A DNA stretch of 56,315 bases from positions 1-56,315 of the forward strand of contig CAJOIF010000008.1 of NCBI GenBank assembly GCA_905234765.1, given 5' to 3'. This document shows positions 16,793 to 25,994 of the stretch, piece by piece (position 1 is the first letter of the stretch; each line of letters begins with the position of its first letter). A program made the translations under genes and the position numbers. This DNA comes from an uncultured Bacteroidales bacterium. Lineage in GTDB: Bacteria > Bacteroidota > Bacteroidia > Bacteroidales > F082. The notes below the pieces were generated by a model, which ran no database searches, was not told where the DNA came from, and saw only the letters and a list, made by a program, of their open reading frames with translations.

Positions 16793-18190
16793 ATGAAAAA
16801 AACATTTATCGTGATTGTCGCATTGCTCGCCATGACATCATCCGTGATGGCTGGGGGTCATGTGGATTCGGTTCGTTACCAGACGACCAAGGCCTGGAAG
16901 AACTGGTACATTTCTGCTAGTGGTACTGCAAACTGGTGGCAAGGCAGTATGAGAACGCCTGAAGGATTATATGACAAGAGTTACACCGCCGTGGAATGGG
17001 GCAAGCCCACCGTTGGTTTTAACGTTTTTGTTGGTAAGTGGATCAACCACAAGGTCGGTGTCAGATTGGGTTACAGCAACACCAAAATCAACAGTTACAC
17101 TTATGGTTATGCTCCGAGCAGCCCTTATTGTAATTTCTTATATGACGGAACGTTCACCTATGAGATGGACGAAAACGGCGAATACGTTCTTAATGGCAAT
17201 GGTCAACCTCATTGTCTTTCCTACGATGGCGAAGCAGTTGAAGAAAATATTTACAGAACCTCAATGCGCTACCATCGTTTGCAGGGTGATTTCATGTTCA
17301 GCCCCATCGACTTCTTCCAAGGCTATTACAACGAAAACAGAATTTGGACTCCCGTCCTCTATGTGAGCATGGGTGCCGCACATACCTCAGAATCTTTCTT
17401 TGCCACCAAGACTTTGATTGACAGACATAAGGCCTTGAAAGAGCATGCTGATTCGGAACGTCCGGAATTGTATGCTCCCGGCAGCAACTTTGAGTTGGCT
17501 TTAGGTGCTGGCTTGAGCAACAACTTCCGCGTGGCCAAGCATTTCGACATCAACCTTGATATCAATTGGACGTTCCAAAGATGGACTATCGACTCATGGG
17601 AACACGAATTTGGTAGAACTGACAATAACGCCTATGTCGGAGACCTCAGACCCAAGAGATTCGACAACATGTACACCGCTTCTTTGGGCGTGATTTATTA
17701 CTTCACGAGAGAATACGACCAGCCGATCAATTGCTGCGCCGAGATGGATTCCCTCAAGAAGAAACTGGACGAGTTTATGAATATGCCTGTTGAGCAGCCT
17801 CAGGAACAGAAGCCTTGCGACACCATCGTGAAGTTTGTCAATGTGCAGTCTGAGGACATCATCAGCTATCCGTTCTCCATCTTCTTCAACCGCGACTCTT
17901 ACCAGTTGATGTCGAGAAGAGATCTCGTCAACTTGCGTGAGATTGCCAACGTGGCCAAGGAAAACGGCTATAAGATTCGTCTGAGAGGCTCCTGCGACAG
18001 CGCCACAGCTTCGGCTGCCTATAACCAGACCCTGGCCGAGAACCGTTGCCGCAAAATCATGATGGAACTCAAGGAAATGGGTGTTCCGGAAGATCAAATC
18101 ATCCTTCTGCCTGTGGGCGGTGTCAAAGAGCTTGACCCGACCGAATTCGACCGTCGCGTGTTGATTGAGCTGATGAAGGAGGCCAAATAA
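16793..18190 (+). CDS. OmpA-family outer membrane protein
   Basis: This 465-residue protein has a signal peptide (MKKTFIVIVALLAMTSSVMA), an N-terminal aromatic beta-barrel of about 300 residues, and a C-terminal OmpA/MotB-like peptidoglycan-binding domain (SIFFNRDSYQLMS, NLREIANVAKENGYKIRLRGSCDS, NRCRKIMMEL, FDRRVLIEL). The barrel would sit in the outer membrane, with the C-terminal domain tethering it to the cell wall. A short linker contains MPVEQPQEQKP. The usual D/R pair of OmpA-like domains is altered (GSCDSATASAAYN rather than GHTD), as in many Bacteroidales homologs. A strong terminator follows. Confidence 0.85.
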   Translation: MKKTFIVIVALLAMTSSVMAGGHVDSVRYQTTKAWKNWYISASGTANWWQGSMRTPEGLYDKSYTAVEWGKPTVGFNVFVGKWINHKVGVRLGYSNTKINSYTYGYAPSSPYCNFLYDGTFTYEMDENGEYVLNGNGQPHCLSYDGEAVEENIYRTSMRYHRLQGDFMFSPIDFFQGYYNENRIWTPVLYVSMGAAHTSESFFATKTLIDRHKALKEHADSERPELYAPGSNFELALGAGLSNNFRVAKHFDINLDINWTFQRWTIDSWEHEFGRTDNNAYVGDLRPKRFDNMYTASLGVIYYFTREYDQPINCCAEMDSLKKKLDEFMNMPVEQPQEQKPCDTIVKFVNVQSEDIISYPFSIFFNRDSYQLMSRRDLVNLREIANVAKENGYKIRLRGSCDSATASAAYNQTLAENRCRKIMMELKEMGVPEDQIILLPVGGVKELDPTEFDRRVLIELMKEAK

Positions 18191-18230
18191 AAGAAAAATA
18201 GAAGTAGTTTTTCATAGTTTTAGTTTTGAC

Positions 18231-18267
18231 AAAGGAAGCCTGACGAAATTGCCAGGCTTCCTTTTTT
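18231..18267. terminator. Bidirectional terminator between convergent OMP genes
   Basis: AAAGGAAGCCTG (18231-18242) pairs with CAGGCTTCCTTT (18253-18264) across a 10-base loop and is followed by a T-run; the complementary strand has an A/T-flanked stem too. It separates the OmpA-family gene from the leftward barrel gene. Confidence 0.85.
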
Positions 18268-18286
18268 GTCCAATAAGGTGCGTGAT

Positions 18287-18982
18287 TTAGTACATGATGC
18301 CTACTTCGATGCCGATGAAATTCGTCTTGATGTCGGATTCCGTTTCCCTAGCCATCGCCCGATTGAAAGAATTGGTCAGGGCATGGTTGAAGGACAATTG
18401 GGCAAAGGCACTGAATTGTTTGTTGATTTGGTATTCGGCACCGAGACCGAAGTCAAGGGCTGCTTGGAGCCAACGGTATTGTTCGGCGTATTCGTCAGAA
18501 AAAGTATCATCGGTATAGGTGACCCAGTATAGGTCGTATTTGTCCTTCGCTTTTGTATCCACATTGACGCCGAGGTCGGCACCCACTATGGCAAAAGCCT
18601 TCAGTCCGTCTATGATGTGCACCTTTGCCTTGGCTGCGAGGGGAATGGTCACATAGGTGGAACGAACACGGCGATCCGCTTTGATTTGCATCTTCTCAAG
18701 GAAATTGCTTATGTTACGGTAGTCCGTGAATTGATAATGACCGCGCCAGAAGTTGACGTTGATGCCGGAGGAGAGGGCAAAATAATTGTTGAGATTGTAG
18801 TCATACACGCCACCGACGATGAAGCCCATCCTCATGCCTTCGTTGCTTGAAGCCGTCGAGCCTGAGGAAGCCCAGTCGAACGTGGGGCCAAACTTGATTC
18901 CAAAAGAATTCGTTTTCGATTGCGCAAAACTTTGTAGCGATAATACTGCTACCAAACTGATAATCAATGTTGCTTTTTTCAT
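18287..18982 (-). CDS. Outer membrane beta-barrel protein (PorT-like family)
   Basis: This 231-residue protein has a signal peptide (ending SFA-QSK) and a repeated beta-strand pattern ending in IGIEVGIMY, typical of 8-strand barrels of the OMP_b-brl_2 (PF13568) group. The family includes PorT of the T9SS apparatus, but general members have unknown roles and there is no basis for calling this one PorT. It is divergent from a second small barrel gene at 19099. Confidence 0.78.
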   Translation of the reverse strand: MKKATLIISLVAVLSLQSFAQSKTNSFGIKFGPTFDWASSGSTASSNEGMRMGFIVGGVYDYNLNNYFALSSGINVNFWRGHYQFTDYRNISNFLEKMQIKADRRVRSTYVTIPLAAKAKVHIIDGLKAFAIVGADLGVNVDTKAKDKYDLYWVTYTDDTFSDEYAEQYRWLQAALDFGLGAEYQINKQFSAFAQLSFNHALTNSFNRAMARETESDIKTNFIGIEVGIMY

Positions 18983-19002
18983 GTCGTTAAAATTAGGTTA
19001 TG

Positions 19003-19010
19003 CAAAAGTA
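19003..19010 (-). promoter_or_regulatory. -7 element for the leftward barrel gene
   Basis: On the minus strand this reads TACTTTTG, 21 bp upstream of the ATG at 18982. It forms a divergent pair with 19053-19060. Confidence 0.5.
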
Positions 19011-19052
19011 AATTATTTTGCCGACATTTCGCTAAAAAACGAAAATGATTTA

Positions 19053-19060
19053 TAATTTTG
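19053..19060 (+). promoter_or_regulatory. -7 element for the rightward barrel gene
   Basis: TAATTTTG matches TAnnTTTG and lies 38 bp before the ATG at 19099. Confidence 0.5.
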
Positions 19061-19098
19061 CACACGTAAAATCAATTATTCACTAAAACAAAACTACG

Positions 19099-19818
19099 AT
19101 GAAAAAGACATTTTTACTGATGGCAGCTTTGCTTGTGATGGGCACTACCACATTTGCCGGTGGCCGATTCGACTTCGCCCTGGGTCCGAAGGTTGGCTAT
19201 CAAACCGCTAAACTCTCGTATCAGAAAGATGACATCAAGGCTGGATTCATGAACCATTTCACTGTTGGCGCCTTTGCCCGTTTTGAAATAGGCGGCTTTT
19301 ACGTGCAGCCTGAGGCACTTTGGTTTATGACTTCCAACGCTTTTACCTTGAACACGCAGGTTGAAGCCGACACGATTGTTGGCAATATGGAACTCCCACA
19401 AGGCGGAAAGCTGGACTTTACCCTCAACGCCATGAACATCCAAGTGCCGGTATTCTTTGGCTACAAGTATAATGTCGTCAAGAATGTCATGGCAGTCCGT
19501 GTCCAGGTGGGTCCTACATTCAACTTCGTCCTTCCTCAGAAGACCTTGGTCAATAAGGCGGTGGGTGAAAGCACGCCTACGGAATTTGATGAAGAGATTT
19601 TTGATACTAAGACCATCGCTTTCGGCATGCAAGGCGGTCTTGGAATCGATTTGTTCAACAACATCACATTGGACATCAACTACAACTACGGTATCACCAA
19701 GATGTTTGGTGCCGGCCTTATCAATAACACGGAATGGGGCCAGTACATTAATACCGATAACATCTCCAACGTCCATACGAATATGTTTATGGTCACTATC
19801 GGCTACAAACTCTTATAA
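19099..19818 (+). CDS. Outer membrane beta-barrel protein (PorT-like family)
   Basis: This 239-residue protein has a signal peptide (MKKTFLLMAALLVMGTTTFA) and beta-barrel features: LGPKVGYQTAKL, FGYKYNVVKNVMAVRVQVGPTFNF, MQGGLGIDLFNNITLDINYNYGITKMF, and a C-terminal VTIGYKLL with terminal hydrophobic residues. It belongs to the same broad barrel family as its divergent neighbour but is not a close copy. No ligand or partner is evident. Confidence 0.78.
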   Translation: MKKTFLLMAALLVMGTTTFAGGRFDFALGPKVGYQTAKLSYQKDDIKAGFMNHFTVGAFARFEIGGFYVQPEALWFMTSNAFTLNTQVEADTIVGNMELPQGGKLDFTLNAMNIQVPVFFGYKYNVVKNVMAVRVQVGPTFNFVLPQKTLVNKAVGESTPTEFDEEIFDTKTIAFGMQGGLGIDLFNNITLDINYNYGITKMFGAGLINNTEWGQYINTDNISNVHTNMFMVTIGYKLL

Positions 19819-19837
19819 TTCAACCCTTCATTGGCAT

Positions 19838-19874
19838 GAAAACGCGGTGTATCAATGATGCGCCGCGTTTTTTC
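19838..19874 (+). terminator. Rho-independent terminator after the rightward barrel gene
   Basis: AAAACGCGG (19839-19847) pairs with CCGCGTTTT (19863-19871), followed by TT. Flanking CATG/CATG extends the stem imperfectly. It lies 20 bp after the stop at 19818. Confidence 0.75.
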
Positions 19875-19908
19875 ATGGGTCAAATCGTGGTTGCTTCAAA
19901 ATAATCTA

Positions 19909-19916
19909 TATTTTTG
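19909..19916 (+). promoter_or_regulatory. -7 element for the first M24B peptidase
   Basis: TATTTTTG with a TTG about 15 bp upstream (19891-19893) lies 25 bp before the chosen ATG at 19942. Confidence 0.5.
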
Positions 19917-19941
19917 TAGTATCGAATTTGTCAATGATCCT

Positions 19942-21234
19942 ATGAATACAACCATTCCCAACCGCCTTTTCATCAGAAATAGGGCCAATTTCGCAGCGCA
20001 ACTTCCTACCAAGTCGGTGGCTGTCTTCACCGCCAACGAGCTTATGCCGAGAAACGGAGACGAGTTCTATCCTTTCCGACAACAGTCTGATTTCTTTTAC
20101 CTTACAGGTATCAATGAAGAAAACGCCTATCTCATCATCGCTCCCGACTATCCCGATGAAACGATGCGTGAAATCCTCTTCATCGAGCCATACGACGAGG
20201 TGAAAGCCACTTGGCAAGGCGAGATGCTCGACAACGCACAAGCCACTGAACTTTCTGGCATCAAGACCGTCAAAGGCAGTGATGCTTTTTGGATGACCTT
20301 GAATGACATCGTCTTTTCTGGTTATGGCGACACAATTTTCCTGAACAGCTACGAGTACCCGAAATATGAATGTGCTGTTGAGATCATTCAAAAACGTTTT
20401 GTCCAACAAGTCAAAGCGAAGTATCCTATGCACAACTATGATCGTACTGCACCGATACTCAACGCCTTGCGCATGGTAAAGTCGGAGGAAGAAATTGAGA
20501 TTACAAAACAAGCTTGCGGCATCACTTCTAAGGCTTTCCGTCGTTGCTTGGAGACCGTGAGGCCAGGTATGTACGAATATGAGGTGCAGGCCGAAATCGA
20601 GTACATCTTCAAACAAAACAACGCCACGGGTCACGCATACGCGCCCATCATTGCGGGAGGAAAGAATGCTTGTTGCTTGCATTACTCGAAGAACCAAAGC
20701 ATTTTGAATGACGGCGATCTCATCCTTTTCGACATCGGCTGCGAGTTGAAGAACTATTCCTCTGACCTAAGCCGTACCATTCCTATTAATGGTAAGTTCA
20801 CGCCTCGGCAAGCCGACTGCTACAATGCCGTACTTCGCGTGATGAAAGAGATTACCAAACTTTACCGTCCAGGTGGCACCATCAACGAAATCAATGAGAC
20901 CACCCATCGGTTGATGGAGCAGGAGATGATAAAGCTTGGGCTTTTCACCGCTGAGGATGTCAGGAACCAAGACCCCGAAAAGCCCTTGGAGCGCAAATAC
21001 CTGATGCACGGCATGTCGCACCATATCGGCCTTGATGTTCACGACAGCATCGACAAGTTCAAGCCTTTTGCGCCTGGAATGATACTCACTTGCGAACCAG
21101 GCATCTACATCCGCGAGGAAGGCATCGGCATCCGCATTGAGAACGACCTTTTGATTACCGAGGGCGAACCGATTAATTTGTTTGAAGGGTTGCCTACGGA
21201 AATCGAGGAAATTGAGGCAGCGATGAAAAAATGA
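19942..21234 (+). CDS. Xaa-Pro aminopeptidase-like M24B metallopeptidase
   Basis: This 430-residue protein has an N-terminal creatinase-like domain and a C-terminal pita-bread domain; such enzymes remove N-terminal residues before proline. All five metal ligands can be seen: D264 and D275 (FDIGCELKNYSSDLSR), H361 (SHHIGLDVHD), E385 (CEPGIYI) and E400 (IRIENDLLI). It is cytoplasmic, with no signal peptide. I chose the ATG at 19942 because it follows the -7 element and fits the family; the open frame extends upstream to 19855 across a terminator. It is followed by a HigA-type gene 48 bp later and a second M24B gene. Confidence 0.88.
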   Translation: MNTTIPNRLFIRNRANFAAQLPTKSVAVFTANELMPRNGDEFYPFRQQSDFFYLTGINEENAYLIIAPDYPDETMREILFIEPYDEVKATWQGEMLDNAQATELSGIKTVKGSDAFWMTLNDIVFSGYGDTIFLNSYEYPKYECAVEIIQKRFVQQVKAKYPMHNYDRTAPILNALRMVKSEEEIEITKQACGITSKAFRRCLETVRPGMYEYEVQAEIEYIFKQNNATGHAYAPIIAGGKNACCLHYSKNQSILNDGDLILFDIGCELKNYSSDLSRTIPINGKFTPRQADCYNAVLRVMKEITKLYRPGGTINEINETTHRLMEQEMIKLGLFTAEDVRNQDPEKPLERKYLMHGMSHHIGLDVHDSIDKFKPFAPGMILTCEPGIYIREEGIGIRIENDLLITEGEPINLFEGLPTEIEEIEAAMKK

Positions 21235-21281
21235 TTCACTATTTTAGTGAAGATTTGAAAACTATTTGTAGTTTTGCAAAC

Positions 21282-21587
21282 ATGAATACCAATCGAATGC
21301 CAACCCATCCCGGAGATGTCATCAAAGAAGAACTTGAATATAGGGGCATCTCACAAAAGAGGTTCTCAGAATTGACAGGCGTTTCATATACTATGCTCAA
21401 CGAAATCCTAAACGGCAAACGCCCCGTCACGAGCGACTTTGCTCTTATTGTAGAAGCTGCTTTGGGTATCAGTCCACAGCTTTTAATCAACATGCAAGCC
21501 CGCTACAATATGGCTGTGGCCATGAACCAAATCACATTCTTGGCCCGACTTGACCATATCAGAAGGGCATGTGCAGCGGTGTTTTAA
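21282..21587 (+). CDS. HigA-family HTH regulator without a toxin partner
   Basis: This 101-residue XRE-type helix-turn-helix protein starts MPTHPGDVIKEELEYRGISQKRFSELTG, the signature of HigA/VapI antitoxins. It uses the ATG at 21282, 48 bp after the peptidase stop. HigB-type toxins normally lie immediately upstream of higA, but that space is fully occupied by the peptidase gene, and downstream a second peptidase begins 23 bp later. It therefore appears to be an orphan, perhaps a regulator of its neighbours or a survivor of a degraded toxin-antitoxin pair. Confidence 0.82.
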   Translation: MNTNRMPTHPGDVIKEELEYRGISQKRFSELTGVSYTMLNEILNGKRPVTSDFALIVEAALGISPQLLINMQARYNMAVAMNQITFLARLDHIRRACAAVF

Positions 21588-21609
21588 ACAATCAACAAAT
21601 CATATCAAC

Positions 21610-23031
21610 ATGTTCAACAAAGACGTTTACAGTGGCCGTCGCGCCACATTGAAAAAAATGATCTCGAAGGGCATCGCTTTCTTTCCCGCCAACAATGAAG
21701 CCCCCTTCAACTATCCCGACAACACCTACATCTATCGTCAGGACAGCAACTTCTCCTATTACTTCGGCCTCAATCACCCCGATTTGGTCGGTGTCATCGA
21801 CTTTGAGAGCGGTGAGGAAATCCTCTTCGGCGTGGATGTCACCATCGATGATATCATCTGGTGCGGTCCGCTGCCCTCGCTGAAGGAACAGGGGGAAAGC
21901 ATCGGCATCACCGACTGCCGCGACTTCAACAAATTTGGCGAGTACCTGCAACAAGCCATGGCCAAAGGCCGTCAAATCCACATGCTGCCGACCTATCGCG
22001 CCGACACGAAGATTCAGCGCTCCGAGTGGTTGGGTTGTCATATTAATAAGGTGTCGGACTATGTCAGCCTCGAACTCATCAAGGCGGTCATCGCTATGCG
22101 TGAGGTGAAGAGCGAGCTCGAAATCGCCGAGATGGAACGTGCCGCCAACACCGCCTATTACATGCATACCACCGCCATGAAGATGTGTAAGCCCGGCATG
22201 GTCGAACAAGAGATTGCTGGCGTGGTGGAAGGCCTCTCGTTGTCGGGCGGCGGCCCCGTGTCGTTCCCCGTCATTTTGAGCGTTGATGGTCAGACCTTGC
22301 ACAATCATGGTCACCACAATGTGCTGAAGGAAGGTCGCATGATGGTCTGCGATGCCGGTGCCGAGACGGAGAACTATTACGCTTCCGATTTCACTCGTAC
22401 TACACCCGTGGGTGGCAAGTTCAACCAACGCCAGCGCGAGATTTATGAAATCGTGCTCGCCGCCAACCAAGCCGTGGCTGCCAACACGCGTCCCTACATG
22501 CCTTACATGGTGATGCACACCCTCGCCTGCCGCACTTTGATTGAAGGCTTGAAAGGCGTTGGACTGATGAAGGGCGACACCGAAGAGGCCTTGATGAACG
22601 GAGCCCACTGGCTCTTCATGCCTCACGGTCTCGGCCATATGCTCGGCATGGACGTGCACGACATGGAAGGTCTTGGCGAGACCTACGTGGGTTACGACGA
22701 CATCACGCCACGCAGCACCAAGTTAGGATTCAGTGGCTTGCGCTGTGGCAAGACCCTCAAACCAGGCTTCGTGGTCACCGATGAGCCAGGCATTTACTTC
22801 ATCCCGACCCTCATTGACATGTGGAAAGCCGAAGGCAAGTTCAAGGAGTTCATCAACTACGACAAGCTGGAGACCTACAAGGACTTCGGTGGCATTCGCA
22901 TCGAGGACGACCTGCTCATCACCGAAGACGGCAACCGCATCCTCGGTCGACCGATTCCCAAGACTGTTGCTGAAGTGGAGGACATGTGCGCCCAAGGGCG
23001 AGAGTGGATTAGGAAAGAAGGTCTGTACTAA
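21610..23031 (+). CDS. Xaa-Pro aminopeptidase-like M24B metallopeptidase
   Basis: This 473-residue protein is a second M24B enzyme, from a different subgroup than the one at 19942. Metal ligands are D248 and D260 (CDAGAETENYYASDFTR), H343 (GLGHMLGMDVHD), E392 (DEPGIYF) and E432 (IRIEDDLLI). The N-terminal domain begins RRATLKKMISKGIAFFPANNEAP. The ATG at 21610 is preferred; an upstream start at 21550 would lie within higA. The gene follows the HigA-type gene by 23 bp and is probably cotranscribed with it. A strong bidirectional terminator overlaps its stop codon. Confidence 0.88.
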   Translation: MFNKDVYSGRRATLKKMISKGIAFFPANNEAPFNYPDNTYIYRQDSNFSYYFGLNHPDLVGVIDFESGEEILFGVDVTIDDIIWCGPLPSLKEQGESIGITDCRDFNKFGEYLQQAMAKGRQIHMLPTYRADTKIQRSEWLGCHINKVSDYVSLELIKAVIAMREVKSELEIAEMERAANTAYYMHTTAMKMCKPGMVEQEIAGVVEGLSLSGGGPVSFPVILSVDGQTLHNHGHHNVLKEGRMMVCDAGAETENYYASDFTRTTPVGGKFNQRQREIYEIVLAANQAVAANTRPYMPYMVMHTLACRTLIEGLKGVGLMKGDTEEALMNGAHWLFMPHGLGHMLGMDVHDMEGLGETYVGYDDITPRSTKLGFSGLRCGKTLKPGFVVTDEPGIYFIPTLIDMWKAEGKFKEFINYDKLETYKDFGGIRIEDDLLITEDGNRILGRPIPKTVAEVEDMCAQGREWIRKEGLY

Positions 23032-23065
23032 TAAGAAACGCGAGGCATTGCCTCGCGTTTCTTAT
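23031..23065. terminator. Perfect bidirectional terminator between peptidase and TonB receptor
   Basis: A 17-bp arm (23031-23047) is perfectly complementary to 23049-23065 around a single base. The arm begins in the last base of the peptidase stop codon and ends 2 bp before the stop of the convergent receptor gene. The A/T-rich ends give T-runs on both strands. Confidence 0.85.
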
Positions 23066-23066
23066 T

Positions 23067-25589
23067 TTAGAACTCCATCAACAATTTCACATTGACATAA
23101 CGCGGAGTCAAGTAATTTGGGACACCGTAGTAATAATTGTCGATGTATTTTACCCAAGTGTAGGAGATGACGTTTGGAATGTCGAATAGGTTGAAGACAT
23201 CCACGCTGATGAACATGTTCTTCACATAACGCAGCGGATTGCCTTTGCTGAAACTGCTTGCTTCACTGATGAGTTGTTTGCTGAAGCCGATGTCTACACG
23301 ACGATAGGGTGGATATTTCCTGGAGGTGGAATAGAAATCGGAGTTGTTGTCGTTGATGGGCAGGCCTGTCCCGAAGTTGAGGGTCATGTTGACACGCCAA
23401 GTCGGGGCGTGGGGGATGTAGTCTTGGAAGAACAACGAGAAGTGAATTAGTTGGTTGGAAGGGCGGGAGTGCCAACCCAATGCCACGGTGTCGGCCACCT
23501 GTGCGTCGGTGTGGTCGTAGAAGGGGAGACGGTTTCCTTCTGCATCTACCAAATAATAGTCGCCACGGATGTCCTCGCGCGTGTCCATGATGGAAAGGCT
23601 TGCCCAACTGTCGATGCCTTTCACGAATTCGCCGTTCACTTTCATATCGATGCCAGTGGCATAGGCCTTCGCCGATTGGTCAGCATAGTAGCGGATACGC
23701 ACGTTATCAATGTCATAGGGAACGACATGGGTGAAATATTTGAAATATAGTTCTGAAGTCAGGATGAAAGGTCGGTTCCAGGCGCGGAATTTGAGGTCGT
23801 TTCCAGCAACAATCTGGTACGACTGTTGCGCTTTGGCGTCCTTATAGAGGGTGCCGTCCAGGTTGCGGATTTCGCGATAGAACGGGGTCTGGTTATACAT
23901 GCCTCCCGAGAGGCGGTAGACCACTTCGCGCTCGTTGTTCTCGGGCTTGTAGGCCACGCCTGCCCTTGGACTGACATACACCTTTTTATTATAGCCCCAA
24001 TAATTGGCACGCAAGCCACCTGTAATGACAAACTCGCCCTTCTCCTTGTATGGAATCGTCCAGGAGTTTTGTACAAAACCGTCAAGGTTGTTGATAGAGA
24101 GCACATTCGTTCCTCGATGAAGGAAGTCCATCCCGATTTCGGGCAACACATCGGGGACGATGCCGGGGAGATTGTAGGGCTGAGGCAGGGCATAGCCAGC
24201 CGAGTCCATCAACTGCCATTCGTCCACCACGTCGTCGATGTCCTGATGCTGGAAACGGAGACCCCATTTCAACAGGTGTTGGCCGTAAGCGTAAAGCCCC
24301 TTGTGGTCGATGTTGTAAACCTGGGCATAGAAGGCATTCCTGGCATGTTTGGTCATCGTGCCAATCTCATGGTCTTCGATCACTTCACCTAAGTTCTCCG
24401 AACCGAAAGAAGTGTTGCGGATGCCGAAATGGTATTGCTCCTGAATGTCGTATGTTTCCGTTTCGTAAGCCGAGTAAGCCGAAGCGATCCACTTTAGGCT
24501 CAGGTCCTTGTGGGGCTTGTAGGTCAATGTCACAGCACCCAATCCAGTGGTGTAGTCGTCGATTTCCTGCCCGTCAAAATACACGTTTACTTGAAGTGGC
24601 GTGTTGATGTCGCCAAAGTTGATTTTGGAGCTCTGTGGGATGAGCATGTAACGGTTCTTGGAGTAATAGCCCAAGAAGGACAGATCCCATTTCTCATTGA
24701 ACTTGTAGTCGAACAAGGCTTGCGCGTCAGTGAAGTTGGGCTTATAGTCGCCTTTGGTGTTCAACATGCCGAGTGCCAACGCGGTGTTCTTATAACGCGC
24801 TCCAATCAAATAGCTGAACCGTTCGTTTTTTGTCGTTCCTTCCACGTGGGCTTCGGCACCTAGGAGACTCAATGACAGTGATCCAGCAGTCTCACGTGGG
24901 GTCTTGTAGGTCACGTCGAGGACGGAAGACATCTTGTCGCCATATTCGGCGGCGAAACCTCCTGCCGAGAAAGCGATGTTGTTGACCAGTTTTGAGTTGA
25001 CAAAACTCAGACCTTCCTGCTGTCCCGACCCGACGAGGAAGGGACGGTAGATTTCGATGCCATTCACGTAGATGAGGTTTTCGTCGAAGTTGCCTCCGCG
25101 CACACGGTATTGCGAGCTTAGTTCGTTGTTCGACACCACGCCAGGCAGTGTTTTGATGAGCGTTTCCACGCCACCGCCCATGGTAGGTAGCAGGGTGGCT
25201 TGCTTGGCGTCAAGCCGAGTGAGGCTGGTGGCGTCGGCGGCGCGGTCGCTGATGACGGCATCGGCCAGAACGGTGGAGGAAGAGTTCAGTGTTATGTCGA
25301 GTTTGCGCTTTTCACCTGCGCGAAGCCGCACTGTAGCTTGCTTGGGTTCGTAGCCGACGAACGAAAAGCTGATGACCAAAGTGGTGTCGGAGAGGAGAGA
25401 GAGCTCATAGTAGCCTTTCGAGTTGGTCGTTTGGCCCACGAGGAGGTCGAGAACGATGACGTTGGCCATCTCGATGGGATGCCCCGACTCGTCTATCACC
25501 TTGCCGTAGACGGTGGCCAACGGAAGGTTTTGGGCTGGAGCCAGAAACGAGAGGAACAAGATTGCTATGAGGATGACTTTTGCCCGCAT
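23067..25589 (-). CDS. TonB-dependent receptor with carboxypeptidase-regulatory domain
   Basis: This 840-residue protein has a signal peptide (residues 1-19), a carboxypeptidase-D-regulatory-like domain about 22-110 (VYGKVIDESGHPIEMANVIV), a plug about 115-230 (LLPTMGGGVETLIKTLPGVV, RVRGGNFDENLIYVNGIEIY), and a 22-strand-type outer membrane barrel ending VNVKLLMEF. It would import an unknown ligand using TonB energy. There is no SusD partner, so it is not a typical polysaccharide locus; siderophore, cofactor or peptide transport are possibilities. Transcription is isolated from rpmB upstream by a terminator. Confidence 0.88.
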   Translation of the reverse strand: MRAKVILIAILFLSFLAPAQNLPLATVYGKVIDESGHPIEMANVIVLDLLVGQTTNSKGYYELSLLSDTTLVISFSFVGYEPKQATVRLRAGEKRKLDITLNSSSTVLADAVISDRAADATSLTRLDAKQATLLPTMGGGVETLIKTLPGVVSNNELSSQYRVRGGNFDENLIYVNGIEIYRPFLVGSGQQEGLSFVNSKLVNNIAFSAGGFAAEYGDKMSSVLDVTYKTPRETAGSLSLSLLGAEAHVEGTTKNERFSYLIGARYKNTALALGMLNTKGDYKPNFTDAQALFDYKFNEKWDLSFLGYYSKNRYMLIPQSSKINFGDINTPLQVNVYFDGQEIDDYTTGLGAVTLTYKPHKDLSLKWIASAYSAYETETYDIQEQYHFGIRNTSFGSENLGEVIEDHEIGTMTKHARNAFYAQVYNIDHKGLYAYGQHLLKWGLRFQHQDIDDVVDEWQLMDSAGYALPQPYNLPGIVPDVLPEIGMDFLHRGTNVLSINNLDGFVQNSWTIPYKEKGEFVITGGLRANYWGYNKKVYVSPRAGVAYKPENNEREVVYRLSGGMYNQTPFYREIRNLDGTLYKDAKAQQSYQIVAGNDLKFRAWNRPFILTSELYFKYFTHVVPYDIDNVRIRYYADQSAKAYATGIDMKVNGEFVKGIDSWASLSIMDTREDIRGDYYLVDAEGNRLPFYDHTDAQVADTVALGWHSRPSNQLIHFSLFFQDYIPHAPTWRVNMTLNFGTGLPINDNNSDFYSTSRKYPPYRRVDIGFSKQLISEASSFSKGNPLRYVKNMFISVDVFNLFDIPNVISYTWVKYIDNYYYGVPNYLTPRYVNVKLLMEF

Positions 25590-25639
25590 GATGGGATAAC
25601 TGAAAATGCCCCGTTTTATTGCTTTTTGTCGGTTTCAAA

Positions 25640-25671
25640 CAAAAAAAGCCGCTGCGCAAGGCACAGCAGCT
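25640..25671 (-). terminator. Rho-independent terminator of rpmB
   Basis: On the minus strand an 11-bp stem (5' arm AGCTGCTGTGC, 3' arm GCGCAGCGGCT, two G-U pairs) with a 3-base loop is followed by seven T residues. It lies 26 bp after the rpmB stop. Confidence 0.85.
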
Positions 25672-25696
25672 ATATGTTCATCAGGTGTTGTGATGA

Positions 25697-25939
25697 TTAC
25701 CAGCGTTGCAGGTTGCCTTGTTCGGAGGCATCCAAGATGGCTTGGTAAACGCCCTTCTTGTTGATGGTGCGCAGACCGGAGGCCGACACTTTCAGCACAA
25801 CCCACTCGTCCCATTCTGGAACATAGAACTTCTTGATTTTCAGGTTCGGTTCGAAGGTTCTCTTGGTTCTCTTGTTGGAGTGGGAAACGTTGTTTCCGTG
25901 CATGACCTTCTTACCGGTGATTTGACAAACTTTTGACAT
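25697..25939 (-). CDS. rpmB: 50S ribosomal protein L28
   Basis: This 80-residue basic protein starts [21 protein letters not shown], the L28 signature, and continues [17 protein letters not shown]. It is a structural component of the large ribosomal subunit. In many Bacteroidota rpmB is followed by rpmG (L33) and a small DUF4295 gene; here a terminator follows directly and neither gene is present. The first cysteine is retained but no full zinc CxxC pair is seen. Confidence 0.95.
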   Translation of the reverse strand: MSKVCQITGKKVMHGNNVSHSNKRTKRTFEPNLKIKKFYVPEWDEWVVLKVSASGLRTINKKGVYQAILDASEQGNLQRW

Positions 25940-25994
25940 GACTCTAATCCTTTATCCTTTAATTTTACAATTGTCTTTTTTCTCTAACGGGCTG

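Noticed and set aside
18287..19818. PorT of the T9SS machinery
   Set aside because: Both small barrels fall in the broad PorT-like family, but nothing specific identifies either as the secretion component.
8242..25589. Polysaccharide utilisation locus
   Set aside because: A sialidase and a TonB-dependent receptor occur, but they are 12 kb apart with housekeeping genes between, and there is no SusD, sensor or transporter.
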